Below are positions 12,586 through 24,753 of a DNA stretch of 64,000 nt, in pieces; position 1 is the stretch's first letter, and each line of letters opens with the position of its first letter. The stretch covers positions 5,143,275 to 5,207,274 of the forward strand of contig NC_045432.1 of NCBI RefSeq assembly GCF_902635505.1. The letters run 5' to 3'. The notes below the pieces were generated by a model. It made no database searches, was not told the origin of the DNA, and saw only the letters and a list, made by a program, of their open reading frames with translations. Origin of the DNA: Sarcophilus harrisii. Its lineage: Eukaryota > Chordata > Mammalia > Dasyuromorphia > Dasyuridae. Made by a program: the position numbers and the translations under genes.

Positions 12586-13255
12586 AGCTGAAGCACAGTA
12601 GATTCTGCTCCAGTCCTTTATTTTAACTCTGTGTGTGTCCTTCTGTTTCAACTCTGTCTTTGGAAACAATATATTATTGGATTCTGGTTTCTAATCCATT
12701 CCATTATCCATTTCTTTTTTATTGGTGCATTCATTTCACTCACATTCACAAGATTACTATATATTTCCCTTCATCCCATTTCCTTCTGTTTCTTCTTCTT
12801 TCTCTTTTTTTATTTTGCCTATTTTGCTTCTAATAACTGTCTCTCTTAATCTACCTTTCCCTTTATCAACCTACCCCCTGTTTCTCTTCCTCCCCCCCCC
12901 CAATGCTCTCCTATTTCCCTATTGAATAAGCTATATCTCTGTATACAACTGGGTTTGTATAAATATTCTTCCTTCTTTGAAACAATTGCAGTAAGAGTGA
13001 GGTTCAAGTCTTGCCTGCCACCTCCCCATAGTAAAAGTTCTTCTTTATGTGATTTTTATTTGAGAAAAATTTCCCCATTTTCCTTCTCCTTTCCCCCTTC
13101 TCCCAGTGCATCCCTCTTTTCCTCACTATTTTTAGATAGTTCCAACAAAATGGACTCAAATACATGGTCTCTATGTAAACTCCTTTTACATCCTCTAATA
13201 ATGATGAAGTTCTTAGGAATTACATGTATCATTTTCCCTTTGTTTTTTGTATTCA
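11420..13255 (-). mobile_element. Older L1, rearranged
   Basis: 11420-12420 reads as the L1 3' UTR and ORF2 C-terminal region on the - strand. 12440-12800 reads as an earlier ORF2 segment on the same strand (TGTCTGAGATCATGATTGC block). The intervening ORF2 is deleted. It is more diverged than the L1s at 10.1 and 17 kb. Confidence 0.7.
12532..12580. repeat. Poly(T) tract of about 48 bases
   Basis: Unbroken T run expanded inside the old L1. Confidence 0.95.
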
Positions 13256-13265
13256 GTTATCATTC

Positions 13266-13476
13266 ATTCTTCAGAACCCTATTTGGGGTTTTCTTTGCAA
13301 AGATACCATAGCAATTTACCATTTCCTTTTCTAGTTCATTTTTACAAATGAGGAGACTGAAGCAAACAGGCTTAAGTGACTTGGCCAGAGTCTCACAACT
13401 ACAAAGTGTCTGAAGTCATATTTGAACTCAGTCTTCCTGACTCCACATCTGATACTCTATCCTTTGTAGCACCTGC
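13266..13476. mobile_element. Marsupial CORE-type SINE
   Basis: Contains TTTACAAATGAGGAGACTGA and GACTTGGCCAGAGTCTCACA blocks, matching the SINE at 54585-54850. Confidence 0.75.
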
Positions 13477-13699
13477 CCATCATCTTTCATTTTTACCTTT
13501 TTACAAGTCATATGCTTGAATGTCAAATTTGTATTCAGCTCTGGTTTTTTCATCATCAATGTTTGAAAGTCCTCTATTAAACATCCATTTTTTTCCTGAA
13601 GGACTTTACTCAGTTTTGCTGGGTAGGTGATGCTTGGTTGTAATCCTAACTCCTTTGCCTTCCAGAATATCAAATCCCAAGCCCTCCATTCCCTTAATA

Positions 13700-14275
13700 T
13701 GAAATCTACTAAATTTTGTGTGATACTAGATGTGACTCCACAGTATTTGAATTGCCGTCTACAAAGAAATGATCTCTTAATTGACCACTTTAGTCACTTT
13801 TCTCAATTCTGATCCTTCTTGACTTCTCTGCAGCATCTGGCACTATTTAATGACCTTCTCCTGACTACCCCTTGTCCTGGTTGCAATAATGCTCTCTCCT
13901 GGTTCTCCTCCTGATATAACTTACTACTTCTTCCCAGGCTTGTTTGCTAGTTCTTCAGGACAGCCATATCTATAAACTCAATTGGCATCCCCCAAGGCTC
14001 TGTCCTGGGCACTTTATACATTTTGCCCTACTATCTCACTTGATTTTATCAGTTCCAATGGGATCAATTATTCCATTCAATCCTGGGAGTTGAGTTCATA
14101 TCCATCAGCGTAGATGATTCCCAGATCATATATCCTGGACAAACTGTACATTATCAACTGCTTTTTGGACACCTTAAATTACATCTCAAACTCATCAGTT
14201 TAACACAGTACCTGGCACATAGTATGGACTTTATAAATTCCTTGTTGACTGCCTAATTGAATGACTGAATAGAGG
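13700..14275 (+). mobile_element. L2 LINE fragment (ORF2 end and 3' tail)
   Basis: Shows the L2 words GGCATCCCCCAAGGCTCTGT (the RT-domain GVPQGSVL region) and the 3' end CCTGGCACATAGTATGGACT followed by TGACTGCCTAATTGAATGA. Ancient and fragmentary. Confidence 0.8.
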
Positions 14276-14574
14276 GTAGGAGTAGAGATTTGAGGCAGAA
14301 ATGCTATTAAAGTACAATGCTACTGTAGCAGTCAAAGGGAAAGAGTTCCTGAACTAGGATGATGGTTGAGTGAATGTTAAGAGGTCTACATGAGAGAACA
14401 ATTTGGCAATTGTTTGGATGTGTATTGAGTGGGAGTGAGAAGATGGCACTGAAGTTGCAAGCATAGGTGACTAGGATGCTTGTGGTGCTCTGATAATAAT
14501 AATGAAGAAGTTTAGAAGGAGGAATTTGGAGGGGAACGATAATGAATTTTCTTTGCTATATGATGAAGTGATGG

Positions 14575-16577
14575 GAGAAATATTCCCCTTTTGAGTTCAT
14601 GTGGTAGGTTATTGCTGCTGAAATAAATCTACGGCAATGCAGAACTTATAGAGGTAAGAAAAACTTAGGTTATATTATGCTTAAGCACAGGTTGAGGCTT
14701 TGCGGGGAGGCAAATAATCCTGAAAAATGATTAGAATTTTCTGGCAAGTTTTTGTTTTTATTTTTTCTAGGTATGGATAGCATTTCTTATTCTTTTTTCT
14801 CTTTTTTATTTTTTAATAGTATTTCATTTTTTCCAAATATATGCAGATAGGTTTCAACATTCACTGTTGCAAAACCTTATACTCCAAATTTTTCTCCCTC
14901 TCCCCTTTCCCCAAGACAGCAAGCAATCTGATATAGGTTAAACATGTGCAGTTCTTCTAAATGTATTTCCAGATTCATCATGCTATGCAAGAAAAATCAG
15001 ATCAAAGGGGGGAAAATGCAAAAGAAAAAAAAACAAGCAAAAACCAACAAAAAGTGAAAATACTATATATTTTGATACACATTCAGTCTCTTTGGATGTG
15101 GATGGCACTTTTCATCACAAGGCTATTGGAATGATTCCATCTTCTTATTGAAAAGATTCTGGCAAGTTTTTAGGTAGAAAATTTCATCAGAGAGACAGAG
15201 AAATAAACTATTTTACATTTTGCAAACTTGGGCGTTCTTTTAGGCTATAAAAGTTTTTTGAAAGACAAATTTATATTTCCGTACTTCTTCAATGTCAAAA
15301 AAGTAGAACAAATTTAATTTCGTTCACCTAAGGAAACAAACCTAGTTAAACAAACTCCTACAGGAAAACTAAGTCAGATTACAGATTAAACTACATTTAG
15401 ATAGTTCACAAGGGGCTGATTAAGAGAGGGGATTTATGGACCTACAGAGTAAAATCCCTCCTTCAAATAACATAAACCAAATTACTTTGGGAAGCCTTGA
15501 TTCCTTTTGGGGAGGAGGTGCAGGGAAATGCAGTTCTTATCTGAGAAATGTTTGAAGCCTTAAGTAAATTTTCATATCCCATGGGACAGGTTTCAGCCAG
15601 CTCAAAAACCTGCCCTTAAATAACAAAAATTAGTAAAAGAAAAAAAGATAAAAAATTATTATCATATATACAAGGAATGTCAAAAAGTCTTCCCTTAATG
15701 CCATCATTCTATTAATCAGATTTAACTAGGTGAGGTTAATATTAGCAGAAAACAGGTTTCAGAGAGTCAAAATGTTCCATGAGGAATAGCATAATAAAAA
15801 TTAATAAAAGGAAATAAAAAATGAAAAATGCTCATTTCACTTTCCCCCATTTTGATCATAGGGAGCTGTCTGCAGTACTTTAGTTGTACACTTATTAATG
15901 GGTCTGTCCACCTTACAATTTCAGCATATTCCCCTGCAGTTAAACAGAAGCATCAGGACACATTAAGACAATTAACATAATAATGATAATCGTTAAATAA
16001 CATAGCTTCTCTTTGAAACAGCTTATTCCTGGTAATCCACTCCAAATGTCCATTAAATTAGGATATTTCATTTTGAGTCTTAGCTGTCTATGTAGCTGTC
16101 TAATCCTAAGAAACCTTTTCCCTTGGAAATTATGGAATAGTTGTCATCCCCAGAGCAGTTCAGGAGAGATGTTCCTCCAAGTAGATCCATCTTCCTAGTT
16201 CCAAGTCACTTACAGAGCTTTTTAAGATAATGCTGCTAGTAAAACCTGTTAGTGATGAAACAATATAACTAACACAATCTCTTAAAGTTGACTTTCCAAT
16301 AATTAGCTCATGAAGTGAAAACCAATTCAATACTCATAGCTCAATAGAGCTCTAAGAAGAACATCCAATTAGGAACCCATAATTCCCACAAGTTCAGAGA
16401 ATTTCAGTCTTCATATACCATCTGGTCTTTTTACTTGATGTGAATAATGCTATCTTCAGGCTGAAGGAAGAGTCTTTAAAAGGTCTATGAGGTCTTGACT
16501 TGGAAAACGATCCCTTCTGTCTCTTGATATTGTCAGATAGAGATTTCAAAACAAGAAAAGACATATGATTTAAAATT
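14575..16577. repeat. Old unclassified interspersed repeat, copy 2
   Basis: 14580-15800 aligns with 21200-22560 (TATTATGCTTAAGCA, TCACAAGGGGCTGA-like and GTCAAAAAGTCTTCCCTT blocks). 16190-16400 aligns with 46270-46500 (TTCCAAGTCACTTACAGAGC-like, AGAACATCCAATTAGG-like). It may continue past 18616. Interrupted by L1s at 14754 and 16587. Class unknown; broken. Confidence 0.55.
14754..15157 (-). mobile_element. L1 3' end, 5'-truncated
   Basis: L1 3' UTR on the - strand, bracketed by TTCTGGCAAGTTTTT (14739-14753 and 15158-15172). Confidence 0.85.
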
Positions 16578-16739
16578 TCCTTTGTAGGCAAAATAGTCAA
16601 TAACTATAGCAATCTAGTGTTTGACAAACTCCAAGACCCCAGTTTTGGGGAAAAGAATTCACTATTTGACAAAAAGTGCTGGAAAAATTGGAAATTAGTG
16701 TGGCAGAAACTAGGCACTGACCCACACCTAACACCCTAT

Positions 16740-17270
16740 ACAATCCCACTCTTGGAGAAGGCGCATAAATAGAGCTTCAGTGAGCCAGTCAAGTCAGTTC
16801 AGTTGAAAAGACTGAGAGGGGAGCACCGGTCAGTTCAGAAGAAGCCCACTCTTGGAGGCGCAGCCAGATTCATTCCCTTCATCTCACACCACCATGGTGG
16901 CTGGGCTCCTGCACTTCCTCCACTGAGACCAAGGCTGGTCTGAAAGGCTCTCCAGAAAGCTGCCCAGCCCCAGGCAAGGAGACAAGAGATTCATTCCATC
17001 TTCCACCTTTGTGCTGGCTGGAGGCTGAAGAAAGCAGAGGCAAAGGACAACTGCAAGAGCTCTTGGAACCAAGCAGAAAGATAGACCTCTAAGAAAACTA
17101 ACCGGGCTATTTTGGAAGGAGAAAATAAACATTTGGATTTTATTCAGCTGGCTGCATTTTGAGGTGACTATTACTTTTAACTGAAACTAAGGCTGCCTCC
17201 AGAAAACCTCCCCAAGAAACCTGCTCCCAGAGAGAACCATTATTATTTTAAAGAAGAAAAACACCATATT
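16740..17270 (+). mobile_element. LTR-like insertion inside L1
   Basis: The block interrupts L1 ORF2. It has a promoter-like CATAAATAG near 16764, a repeated CCCACTCTTGGAG word (about 16746 and 16848) and a poly(A) signal AATAAA at about 17124 followed by a T-rich stretch, an LTR-like U3-R-U5 order. Clear TG/CA ends and a target duplication were not found, so the class is inferred. Fossil. Confidence 0.5.
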
Positions 17271-17401
17271 TGAAAGATAGGCCACCAAAGAAAATAAGAT
17301 CGAAATAGGTTCATGATTTACACATAAAGAGTGATATTATAAGAAAATTAAAAGAACAAAGGATAGTTTACCCCTCAGATCTGTGGAGGAGGAAGGAATT
17401 T

Positions 17402-17965
17402 GTGACCAAAGAAGAATCCGAGCTCATTATTGATCACAAAATGGATAATTTTGATTATATTAAGTTAAAAAGGTTTTGTACAAACAAAACCAATGCAGAT
17501 AAGATTAATAGGGAAGCAATGATTTTTTTTTCTACATTCAAGGGTTCTGATAAAGGTCTCATTTCTAAAACATGTAGGGGATTGACTCAAATTTATAAGA
17601 ATTCAAGCCATTTTCCAATTGATAAATGGTCAAAGGATATAAACAAGCAATTTTCAGATGAAGAAATTAAAACTATTTCTAGTCATATGAAAAGGTGCTC
17701 TAAATCACTATTGATCAGGGAAATGCAAATTAAGACAACTCTGAGATATCACTACACACCTGTCAGATTGGCTAGAATGACAGGGAAAGATAATGATGAA
17801 TGTTGGAGGGGATGTGGGAAAACTGGGACATTGATACATTGTTGGTGGAATTATGAATACATCCAGTCATTCTGGAGAGCAGTTTGGAACTATGCTCAAA
17901 AAGTTATCAAACTGTGCATACCCTTTGATCCAGCAGTGTTTCTACTGAGCTTATATAGATATTAA
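17402..17965 (+). pseudogene. L1 ORF2 fragment, 187 codons open
   Basis: Reads through the L1 ORF2 region after reverse transcriptase: FCTNKTNADKI, GSDKGLISKT, IREMQIKTTLRYHYTPVRLA and IPFDPAV. The zinc-knuckle region has its first Cys pair and His but Tyr at the last Cys position (CWWNYEY). Truncated at both ends. Confidence 0.8.
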
Positions 17966-19249
17966 AGAAGGGAAAGGGACCCACATATGCCAAAATGTTT
18001 GTGGCAGCCCTCTTTGTAGTGGCTAGAAGCTGGAAACTGAATGGATGTCCATCAATTGGAGAATGGCTGAGTGAATTGTGATATATGAATATTATGGAAC
18101 ATTATTGTTCTGTAAGAAATGACCAGCAGGAGGATTTCAGAGAGGATTGGAGAGATTTACATGAACTGATGCTGAGTGAAATGAGCAGAACCAGGAGATC
18201 ATTATATATTACAACAAGATTATATGACGATCAATTCTGATGGACATGGCTCTCTTCAACAATGAGATGATTTCAGACCAGTTCCAATGGTTCAATAATG
18301 AAGAGATCCATCTATACCAGAGAGAGGACCGTGGAAACATAACATTCTCACTCTTTTTTGTTGTTTGTTTGCATTTTGGTTTTTTTTTCTTATTTTTTTT
18401 TCCTTTTTGAGCTATATGCAGCATGATATTTGTGGGAAAATGTATAGAAGAATTGCATATACTTAACATATATTGGATTACTGGCTGTCTAGGGGAGGGG
18501 GGAGAGGAAGGAAGGGAAAAAATTAGAACACAAGGTTTTGAAAGGGTGAATACTGAAAATTACCCATGTATATATTTTGGAAATAAAAGGCTTTAATTTA
18601 AAAAGTTCCTTTGTACTTATGAATGCAATTTTACATGCAAAATCTTTCATTCAATTTTGACAACTTATTACTAAAAATAATCAAAGTTTGTGTATTCTAG
18701 AGAAAAGGAAAAAAATTTACAAAAATAATTCATCCATGTATATTCAATTGAATGTGAAGGATGTTCAATACTTTACTTTTTTATCTTGTTCTTAATCACC
18801 TTCAGGATCAAAAGAAAAAAAATTAACTATATCATCCAGGAACATCATGACATCATGTTTACTTGTCATTCTAAAGAGAGACACACACACACACACATAT
18901 ATTTCTTCCAAATGTTTCTTAGAAAAAACAGTGAAATATTCTTGCTTTTCTCAAAATTGAGTTTACTACTCCATTCAAATGTAAAACTTTTTGCATAAAA
19001 TCTAACTTTTACATCTTTATCACATCACATATTTGTCCTTTCCCACCTTAAAAAGACGTATATGTGTAAGTGTGTGTGACTGTGTGTATATGTGCATATA
19101 ATTATATTACATATAATTATATTGTATTATATATAATTATATTACATCATCATATCATTCAGAAAAGAGGTGGTATTATGCAGACTGAATGCTACACACA
19201 CACACACACACCTTCCAAGTTTCTTCAGCCTCAATATTTGATCTTCCAG

Positions 19250-19545
19250 TGACTAGCCTGAATGAATTTTTTTAAGTATTGACTAATTTGATCTCCTTTC
19301 TATCCAAGGGACTCTCAAAAGTCTTTTCCAGTACCAGTTTAAAAGTGTCAATTCTGTGGCACTCAGCTTTCCATATAATCCAACTCTCATTGCTACTGGA
19401 AAAACCACAGCTTTGATTATTCGACCTTTGTCAGCAAGGTGATGTCTCTGCTTTCTAGTATGCTGTCTAGATTGCCCATAACTTCCTTCCAAGGAGAAAT
19501 GTCTTTTAATTTCAGGGCTGCAGTTGTGGTCTGAAATGAGAGGTA
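19250..19545 (-). mobile_element. RTE/BovB-like LINE fragment
   Basis: On the - strand the frame at 19492-19283 reads HHLADKGRIIKAVVFPVAM, the RTE-clade motif (compare DITLSTKVRIVKAMVFPVVM of BovB). The DNA words CCTTTGTCAGCAAGGTGATG and CCTTCCAAGGAGAAATGTC are typical of BovB/RTE. 5'- and 3'-truncated. Confidence 0.85.
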
Positions 19546-19769
19546 ATGTACATTAACTGCTAAGGCAAAAAATAAAATCTTTACATTTGGGGTCTGTTGA
19601 GATGAAGTTGGTTTAAAAGTATAACTTCACTATATACTATATCAGTAAAATGCTATAATTTTCAAAATCTATCAGATAAAAATCACTTCTTACAAAGCAA
19701 ATTTGTAAGCTCCCTCAGCTCTCCCTTCAGCTGGGAGAGGTCCTAATTTCTCACTAAACCACTTCATTA

Positions 19770-19962
19770 TAGGGGTCCTCAAACTACGGCCCGTGGGCCA
19801 GATGTGGCAGCTGAGGACGATTATCCCCCTCACCCAGGGCTATGAAGTTTCTTTATTTAAAGGCCCACAAAACAAAGCTTTTGTTTTTTACTATGGTCCC
19901 GCCCTCCAACAGTCTGAGGGACAGGGAACTGGCCCCCTATTTAAAAAGTTTGAGGAGCCCTG
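19770..19962. mobile_element. hAT-type MITE (OposCharlie-like)
   Basis: Ends are inverted repeats AGGGGTCCTCAAACT (19771-19785) and AGTTTGAGGAGCCCTG (19947-19962). The inner ACGGCCCGTGGGCC block is typical of the non-autonomous hAT elements that spread in opossum and some other tetrapods. The 8-base target duplication is not clear. Confidence 0.8.
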
Positions 19963-20616
19963 CTAGGATTTCACAAACTGCTTTCAGAAAGACTGATAAG
20001 ATTTTATGACCTTGTTCAGCAATAGGGGTAAGTCCCCAAAGGACTTCATAGACAAACAGAATTTACAAGGCCAGTTATACTTTTCCCAAACAGTAAGTTA
20101 TTATTATTGTTGATTTGAAACCAAATTATATACTACAGTTTTATATATTGTGACCACATTCTGTAACAGCTCATTTCATAATCTCACAACATTCAGATTT
20201 AAAAAGAGAGAAATTTTCTGAGGATACAATTATATCACCCTCAAGAAATCATTTTTCAAATTCACGACCTTTCTTACACAGTGATTTCCCAAAAATTACA
20301 TATAAGAAAAATTAGAAGCCCAACAATAACAGAAGTAATATTAATTTTAAAACAGAAGAAAAAACTTCTGCCAATCAATTTAATTGAATGCCTTTCCAGA
20401 TCATCTTACATAGAGAAGCACTTTATCCAGCTATCAATTTGTCATGCTATGTTAATTGCAGAGACCAGTACATAGAATAATTTTGTTATTTAAATTCTTA
20501 TGCATGTAGTTTCTAAGCATGTTGCTTTAATACCAAATATCAAGTATATTAGTTTGGTCTATCAATAGAGGCTCAAACATCATAATTACATTGGCTAGAT
20601 CCCATTCTTTAGAGGA

Positions 20617-20806
20617 AGGATCCTTAAATCTGTTCCACTCATGAGCCATTTTCACCTGAGAAATGTTTATGGGACTCCAGGTATACAGGTATATAAAATA
20701 GGTATACAAATCAAAAACATTTACTGATAAATCATAATTTTGTGACCCCCACATTCAGTTATGAGACCCCACATGGGGTTACAAACCACAGTTTAAGAAA
20801 CTGGGC
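20617..20806. mobile_element. Second probable hAT MITE
   Basis: Ends look like weak inverted repeats (CCTTAAATCTGTT at left, CACAGTTTAAGAAACTGGG at right), with GACCCCACATGGGGTTACAA near the right end as in SPIN/Charlie-type MITEs. More decayed than the one at 19770. Confidence 0.55.
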
Positions 20807-21409
20807 TTTACAATAAAAATTTTTACCAGGAATATCTGAACCAGAATCTGAGGAACCCAAAAGAAGAATGGTTTGGGAACAAAATTTTTCTACCAAATCA
20901 AAATCACTGAAACAAATTCAACTGAACCCCTTCAAAATAAATGCTCATTTCAGTCCTCAGGAACCTTTGTCACTGTTTGCAGCAACAGCACTGTGAAATA
21001 GGTAATTGAGACACTAATCAGAGACTATCAGGTAAGAGATGCAGCAGTGCATCTTGTATATTTCTCTTGGAAGTGAAACAGAGGACCAAGGGAATGGAGG
21101 GAATGAAAACTGGACCCAAAACCACCTGTATCAGATCATCATCAGAGTGATTGATCCATCTTTTGTTATGATTGTGTATTAGGGGGAAATACTTGTGTGG
21201 GAAAAGTAGACTCCCATTGAATTTATATGATAAGTAACTGCTGCTGAATGAAACTGCTACAATATGAAAATCCCAGAGGTTATAAATTTAGGTTTTATTA
21301 TGCTTAAGCATAGATTCAGAAAATAACCCTGAACCCCAATTGGGGCTACTAACAGTGCCTTTACAGGGAAAATTACATCAAAAAGTCAGAGAAATAATTT
21401 TTTTCATTG

Positions 21410-21625
21410 CCTTTTTTTTAAATTTTAATACACATTGCTTTAGGAATCATGTTGGGAGAGAAAAATCAGAACAAAAGGGAAAAACCATGGGAGAGGGAAA
21501 AAAACAGAAAAAGAAGTGAATATAGCATGTGTTGATTTACACTCAATCTCCATAGTTCTTTTTCTGGATGCAGATGGAATTTTCTGTCCAAAGTCTATTG
21601 GGATTGAGAACTGAAGCACACAAAT
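21410..21625 (-). mobile_element. L1 3' UTR fragment of a second subfamily
   Basis: Matches, in reverse, the 3' end of the L1 at 63.0-63.9 kb (GGAATCATGTTGGGAGAGAA-like block, inverted). Confidence 0.7.
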
Positions 21626-21661
21626 GGGTGCCTCTTAAGTCATAAAAATCAAATAAACTTT

Positions 21662-22127
21662 TTTTTTCTTCAGAGTATTTTACTTCAACAAAAATGCAAA
21701 GGGAAACATTTTTCTTTTTTAAATTAAAGCTATTTTCAACATTCACCCTTGTAAAACCTTGTGGGGTTTTTTTCCTTTCCTTCCCTGCATCCCATCCCTT
21801 AACTGGCAAGTAATCCAATGTGTTAAACATGTACAATTCTTCTATATATGTTTCCACAATTATCACGTGCATAAGAAAAATCAAATAAAAAGGGAAAAAA
21901 TGAGAAAGAAAACAAAGTGCAAGAAAACAACAATAAAAAGGTGAAAATACTATGTTATGATCCGCACTCAGTTCCCATAGAATTCTCTCTGGGTGCAGAT
22001 GGCTCTTTCCATCACAAGTCCATTGGAACTGGCCTGAATCACCTCACTGTTGAAAAGAGCCAAGTCTATCAGAATCGATCATCTTATAATCTTGTTGCTG
22101 TGTACAATGATCTGCTGGTTCTGCTCT
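21662..22127 (-). mobile_element. L1 3' end with possible 3' transduction
   Basis: Flanked by CAAATAAACTTT (21650-21661 and 22128-22139). On the - strand the L1 3' UTR ends in an A-rich run near 21720, followed by about 50 non-L1 bases (21670-21715) and a second A run that abuts the duplication. Confidence 0.75.
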
Positions 22128-23514
22128 CAAATAAACTTTGTTAAATAGAACCATGATCTCATATAGCCCCTAAGGTCAGTGAAATTCTATAGGTAAACGA
22201 AGTCAACTTACAAATAAAACTGCATTTAAGGGGTTCACAGGGGCTGACTGAAATGGGGAGATTTACGTGCCTCAAAAATAACCAAAGGATTGGAGCTAGA
22301 AAGATCCTAAATACAGTTAGCTAAATTATTTTGGAAAGCTCAAACTCCCTTTTGGTTTCTTATTTAACGCATGTCAAAAAGTCTTCCCTTCAATGCTATC
22401 ATTCCATGAGTCAGTTTTTAGCCAGGTGAGGTTGCTATTAACTGCAAACAGAGAGAGGCTTCAATAGGTATTTCAGAAGAAATGTCATAATAAAGTTTAA
22501 TAAAAGGAAAATGAAAAATTCTCATAACAGCGTCAAATGACAAGTGGACACCGGTTCTGCTATATTCGGACACTGGTTCTGCTATATTCAGACTCTCCAA
22601 CAGTCACTGGAGTGTCAGCTTTGATTGGAACTAACTCTAAGTCTTGTTAAAATTCTCTCAATGCAAAGTCCATTAGTACAGGACTCTCTTCTCATTGGTG
22701 GAGATGCCCTGCCTTGGGTCAAGGTTAGGACGGAGTTGGTGAGAGGAAAGAGCTTTAGTTCTTGGCCAGTCTTCTCTGGGACCCCTCAAGTTCCAGTTCG
22801 TTTTGGGGAATGCTTCAAGCTTCACGTTGCATTGCTTTGGGCACCCTGAAGAGAAAAGACAGAAAAGACAAACCCCATTTCAGGTTGCTGAAGGAAAAGA
22901 CTGGGAAGAATTGAGAGTAGTGGGCAGTCTTCATCATGGCCCTATTCCTAGTTTATTGCTCTAGACACTTCAGGGAATTTCCCCTTGGGCTAGATGCAGG
23001 ATCCTCTCTCTTGGTTGAGCTAAGTTACTTGACTCCCAAAGGGAGAATTCCTTCATTCTGTATTATCTGGTATATATTCTGCTATAGCAAATATCTCAAA
23101 TTTCTGTTTTGTTTTATATTTAGATATCTAGGTTTCTTTGCTATTTACTGTATGTATTCATTATGGAACTGGTATTCAGTAGGAAAGAGGTCAAGTCTTG
23201 GATATAGAGCTTGGGGTCCAATGACAAAGGGATCAGAACATAGTGGCAACCTAATTATACATCCAGATGAATCACACATACATATATTTCTAGCCTCGTA
23301 GCCTCCTCTTTGGGGAGAGCAGAGTGGTAGCTTTTCATCCTCCTGCTTTCCTCATGGCAGAAATGAAGTCTTCCTTGGAGAAGAATAAAGAAAGCTATCT
23401 CTTCTGCCTCCCTTCAAGTCACACACAATGACAGCCTCCTCATAACACGTGGCTCTCTCTGCACATGTGGGACCCACTTTTTCTACACAGGGCTCTTTTT
23501 GCATATAAACAGTC

Positions 23515-24130
23515 CTGCCAGATGATTCCAGGCTGTCTAACCTTAAGGAGACACATTAAGTCAAAAGCTATCTCTTTGAGATGAAGGACAAGGAAGAGGA
23601 GGAGAAGCCGCTTAGAAAACTATCTTGAATGAGGAAGGCTTTCCCACAGAAAACCAGAAAGTCATCCTTCGGTCTGAAAATGATACTTTCTGTTAGCTAA
23701 GGAGGAAGTGAGATCTTGTGTGGCAGCCAGATACTATAGGCCCAAATTTAGCGTCTTTTCTGGACAGAGCCCACACCTCTGAGAGGAACAGTGGGAGACT
23801 TCTAAGTCATCTAAGCCCAGAAGTCATGGAGGCTTCACAAAGGGTACAGCAGGGGAAGGCATCAGTCAGAAAAGATGTTCAAATTTACAGAGAAGCTGAG
23901 ACAGCTCTTGATTTTCTGCTTAACCCTTGGGCCAAACAACTTGGAATTATCTGGAAGGCTTTTTGGCAAAATGTAGTGGTGCGTTTTAAAGGTAATGGGA
24001 GGGACCCTACAGGAATTGTACACAAAATTTGTCAATTAAAGCATTCAGCATAAAGAAAAAAAGGCCTTCTGCTTTACAGTCTGAGCAGATCCTGCACAGC
24101 AAAGACTAACGTGGAGAGACTCAGGAAAGC
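23515..24130. other. Unassigned stretch with a 111-codon open frame
   Basis: A frame at 23718-24053 (+) is open for 111 codons (it includes LNPWAKQLGIIWKAFWQ). I recognise no domain. The words GAGCCCACACCTCTG also occur at 44797 in an L1 5' region, so it may be retroelement-derived. No promoter or splice context is visible. Confidence 0.3.
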
Positions 24131-24137
24131 TGAATGA

Positions 24138-24655
24138 AGAGAGGGAGGGAGGGAGAAAGGAAGGGAGGGAAGGAGGGAGGGAGGGAAGGAAGGAAGGAAG
24201 GAAGGAAGGAAGGAAGGAGAAGGAAGGAAGGAGGGAGGGAGGAAGGAGGGAAGGAAGAAAGGAAGGAAGGAAGGAAGGGAAGGAGAGAGGGAAGGAAGGA
24301 AGGAAGGAAGAGAGAGAGGGAGGGAGCAAGGGAGGGAGGGAGAGAGAGAGGGAGGAAGGAAGGAAGAGAGGGAGGGAGGAAGGAAGGAAGAAAGAAAGAA
24401 AGGAAGGAAGAGAGGGAGAGAGGGAAGAAGAAAGGGAGAAAGGGAAAGAGGAAGAAAAGAAGGAAGGAAGGAAGGAAGGAAGGAAGGAAGGAAGGAAGGA
24501 AGGAAGGAGAAGGAAGGAAGGAAGGAAAGAAGGAGGGAGGGAAGAAGAAAGGGAGAAAGGGAAAGAGGAAGAAAAGAAGGAAGGAAGGAAGGAGGGAGGG
24601 AGGGAGGGAGGGAAGGAAGGAAGGAAGGAAGGGGGAGGGAGGGAGGGAAGAAGCC
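24138..24655. repeat. GGAA/GGGA purine microsatellite, about 0.5 kb
   Basis: All-purine + strand built of GGAA, GGGA and GAAA words. Long open frames on both strands here are artefacts of the repeat. Confidence 0.97.
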
Positions 24656-24753
24656 TCTGAAGAAAAGAATTGGAAAAATTAACTTAGAAAGAAGAGTTTG
24701 CACATAGTCCAAAAATGCAGTCCCTTAAAACTTGAAAAAAAAAAAAAACTATA

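Larger units (their letters stand above)
16587..18605 (+). mobile_element. L1, 5'-truncated, itself holding an LTR insertion
   Basis: Flanked by TTCCTTTGTA (16577-16586 and 18606-18615). The ORF2 sequence is continuous on either side of an inserted block at about 16740-17270, then continues through the 3' UTR to an AATAAAAGGCTTTAATTTAA tail. Confidence 0.85.
21180..23515. repeat. Old unclassified interspersed repeat, copy 3
   Basis: Left part aligns with copy 2 (14580-15800) and right part with the end of copy A (6600-7365), so it bridges those two. Interrupted by L1 pieces at 21410 and 21662. A 22-base unit is duplicated in tandem at 22548-22591 (CACCGGTTCTGCTATATTC). Class unknown; broken. 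Confidence 0.55.

Noticed and set aside
24074-24712. Open frames of about 180-210 codons on both strands in the GGAA tract
   Set aside because: A pure purine repeat has no stops in several frames; the Lys/Glu/Arg/Gly and Pro/Ser/Phe/Leu products are artefacts.
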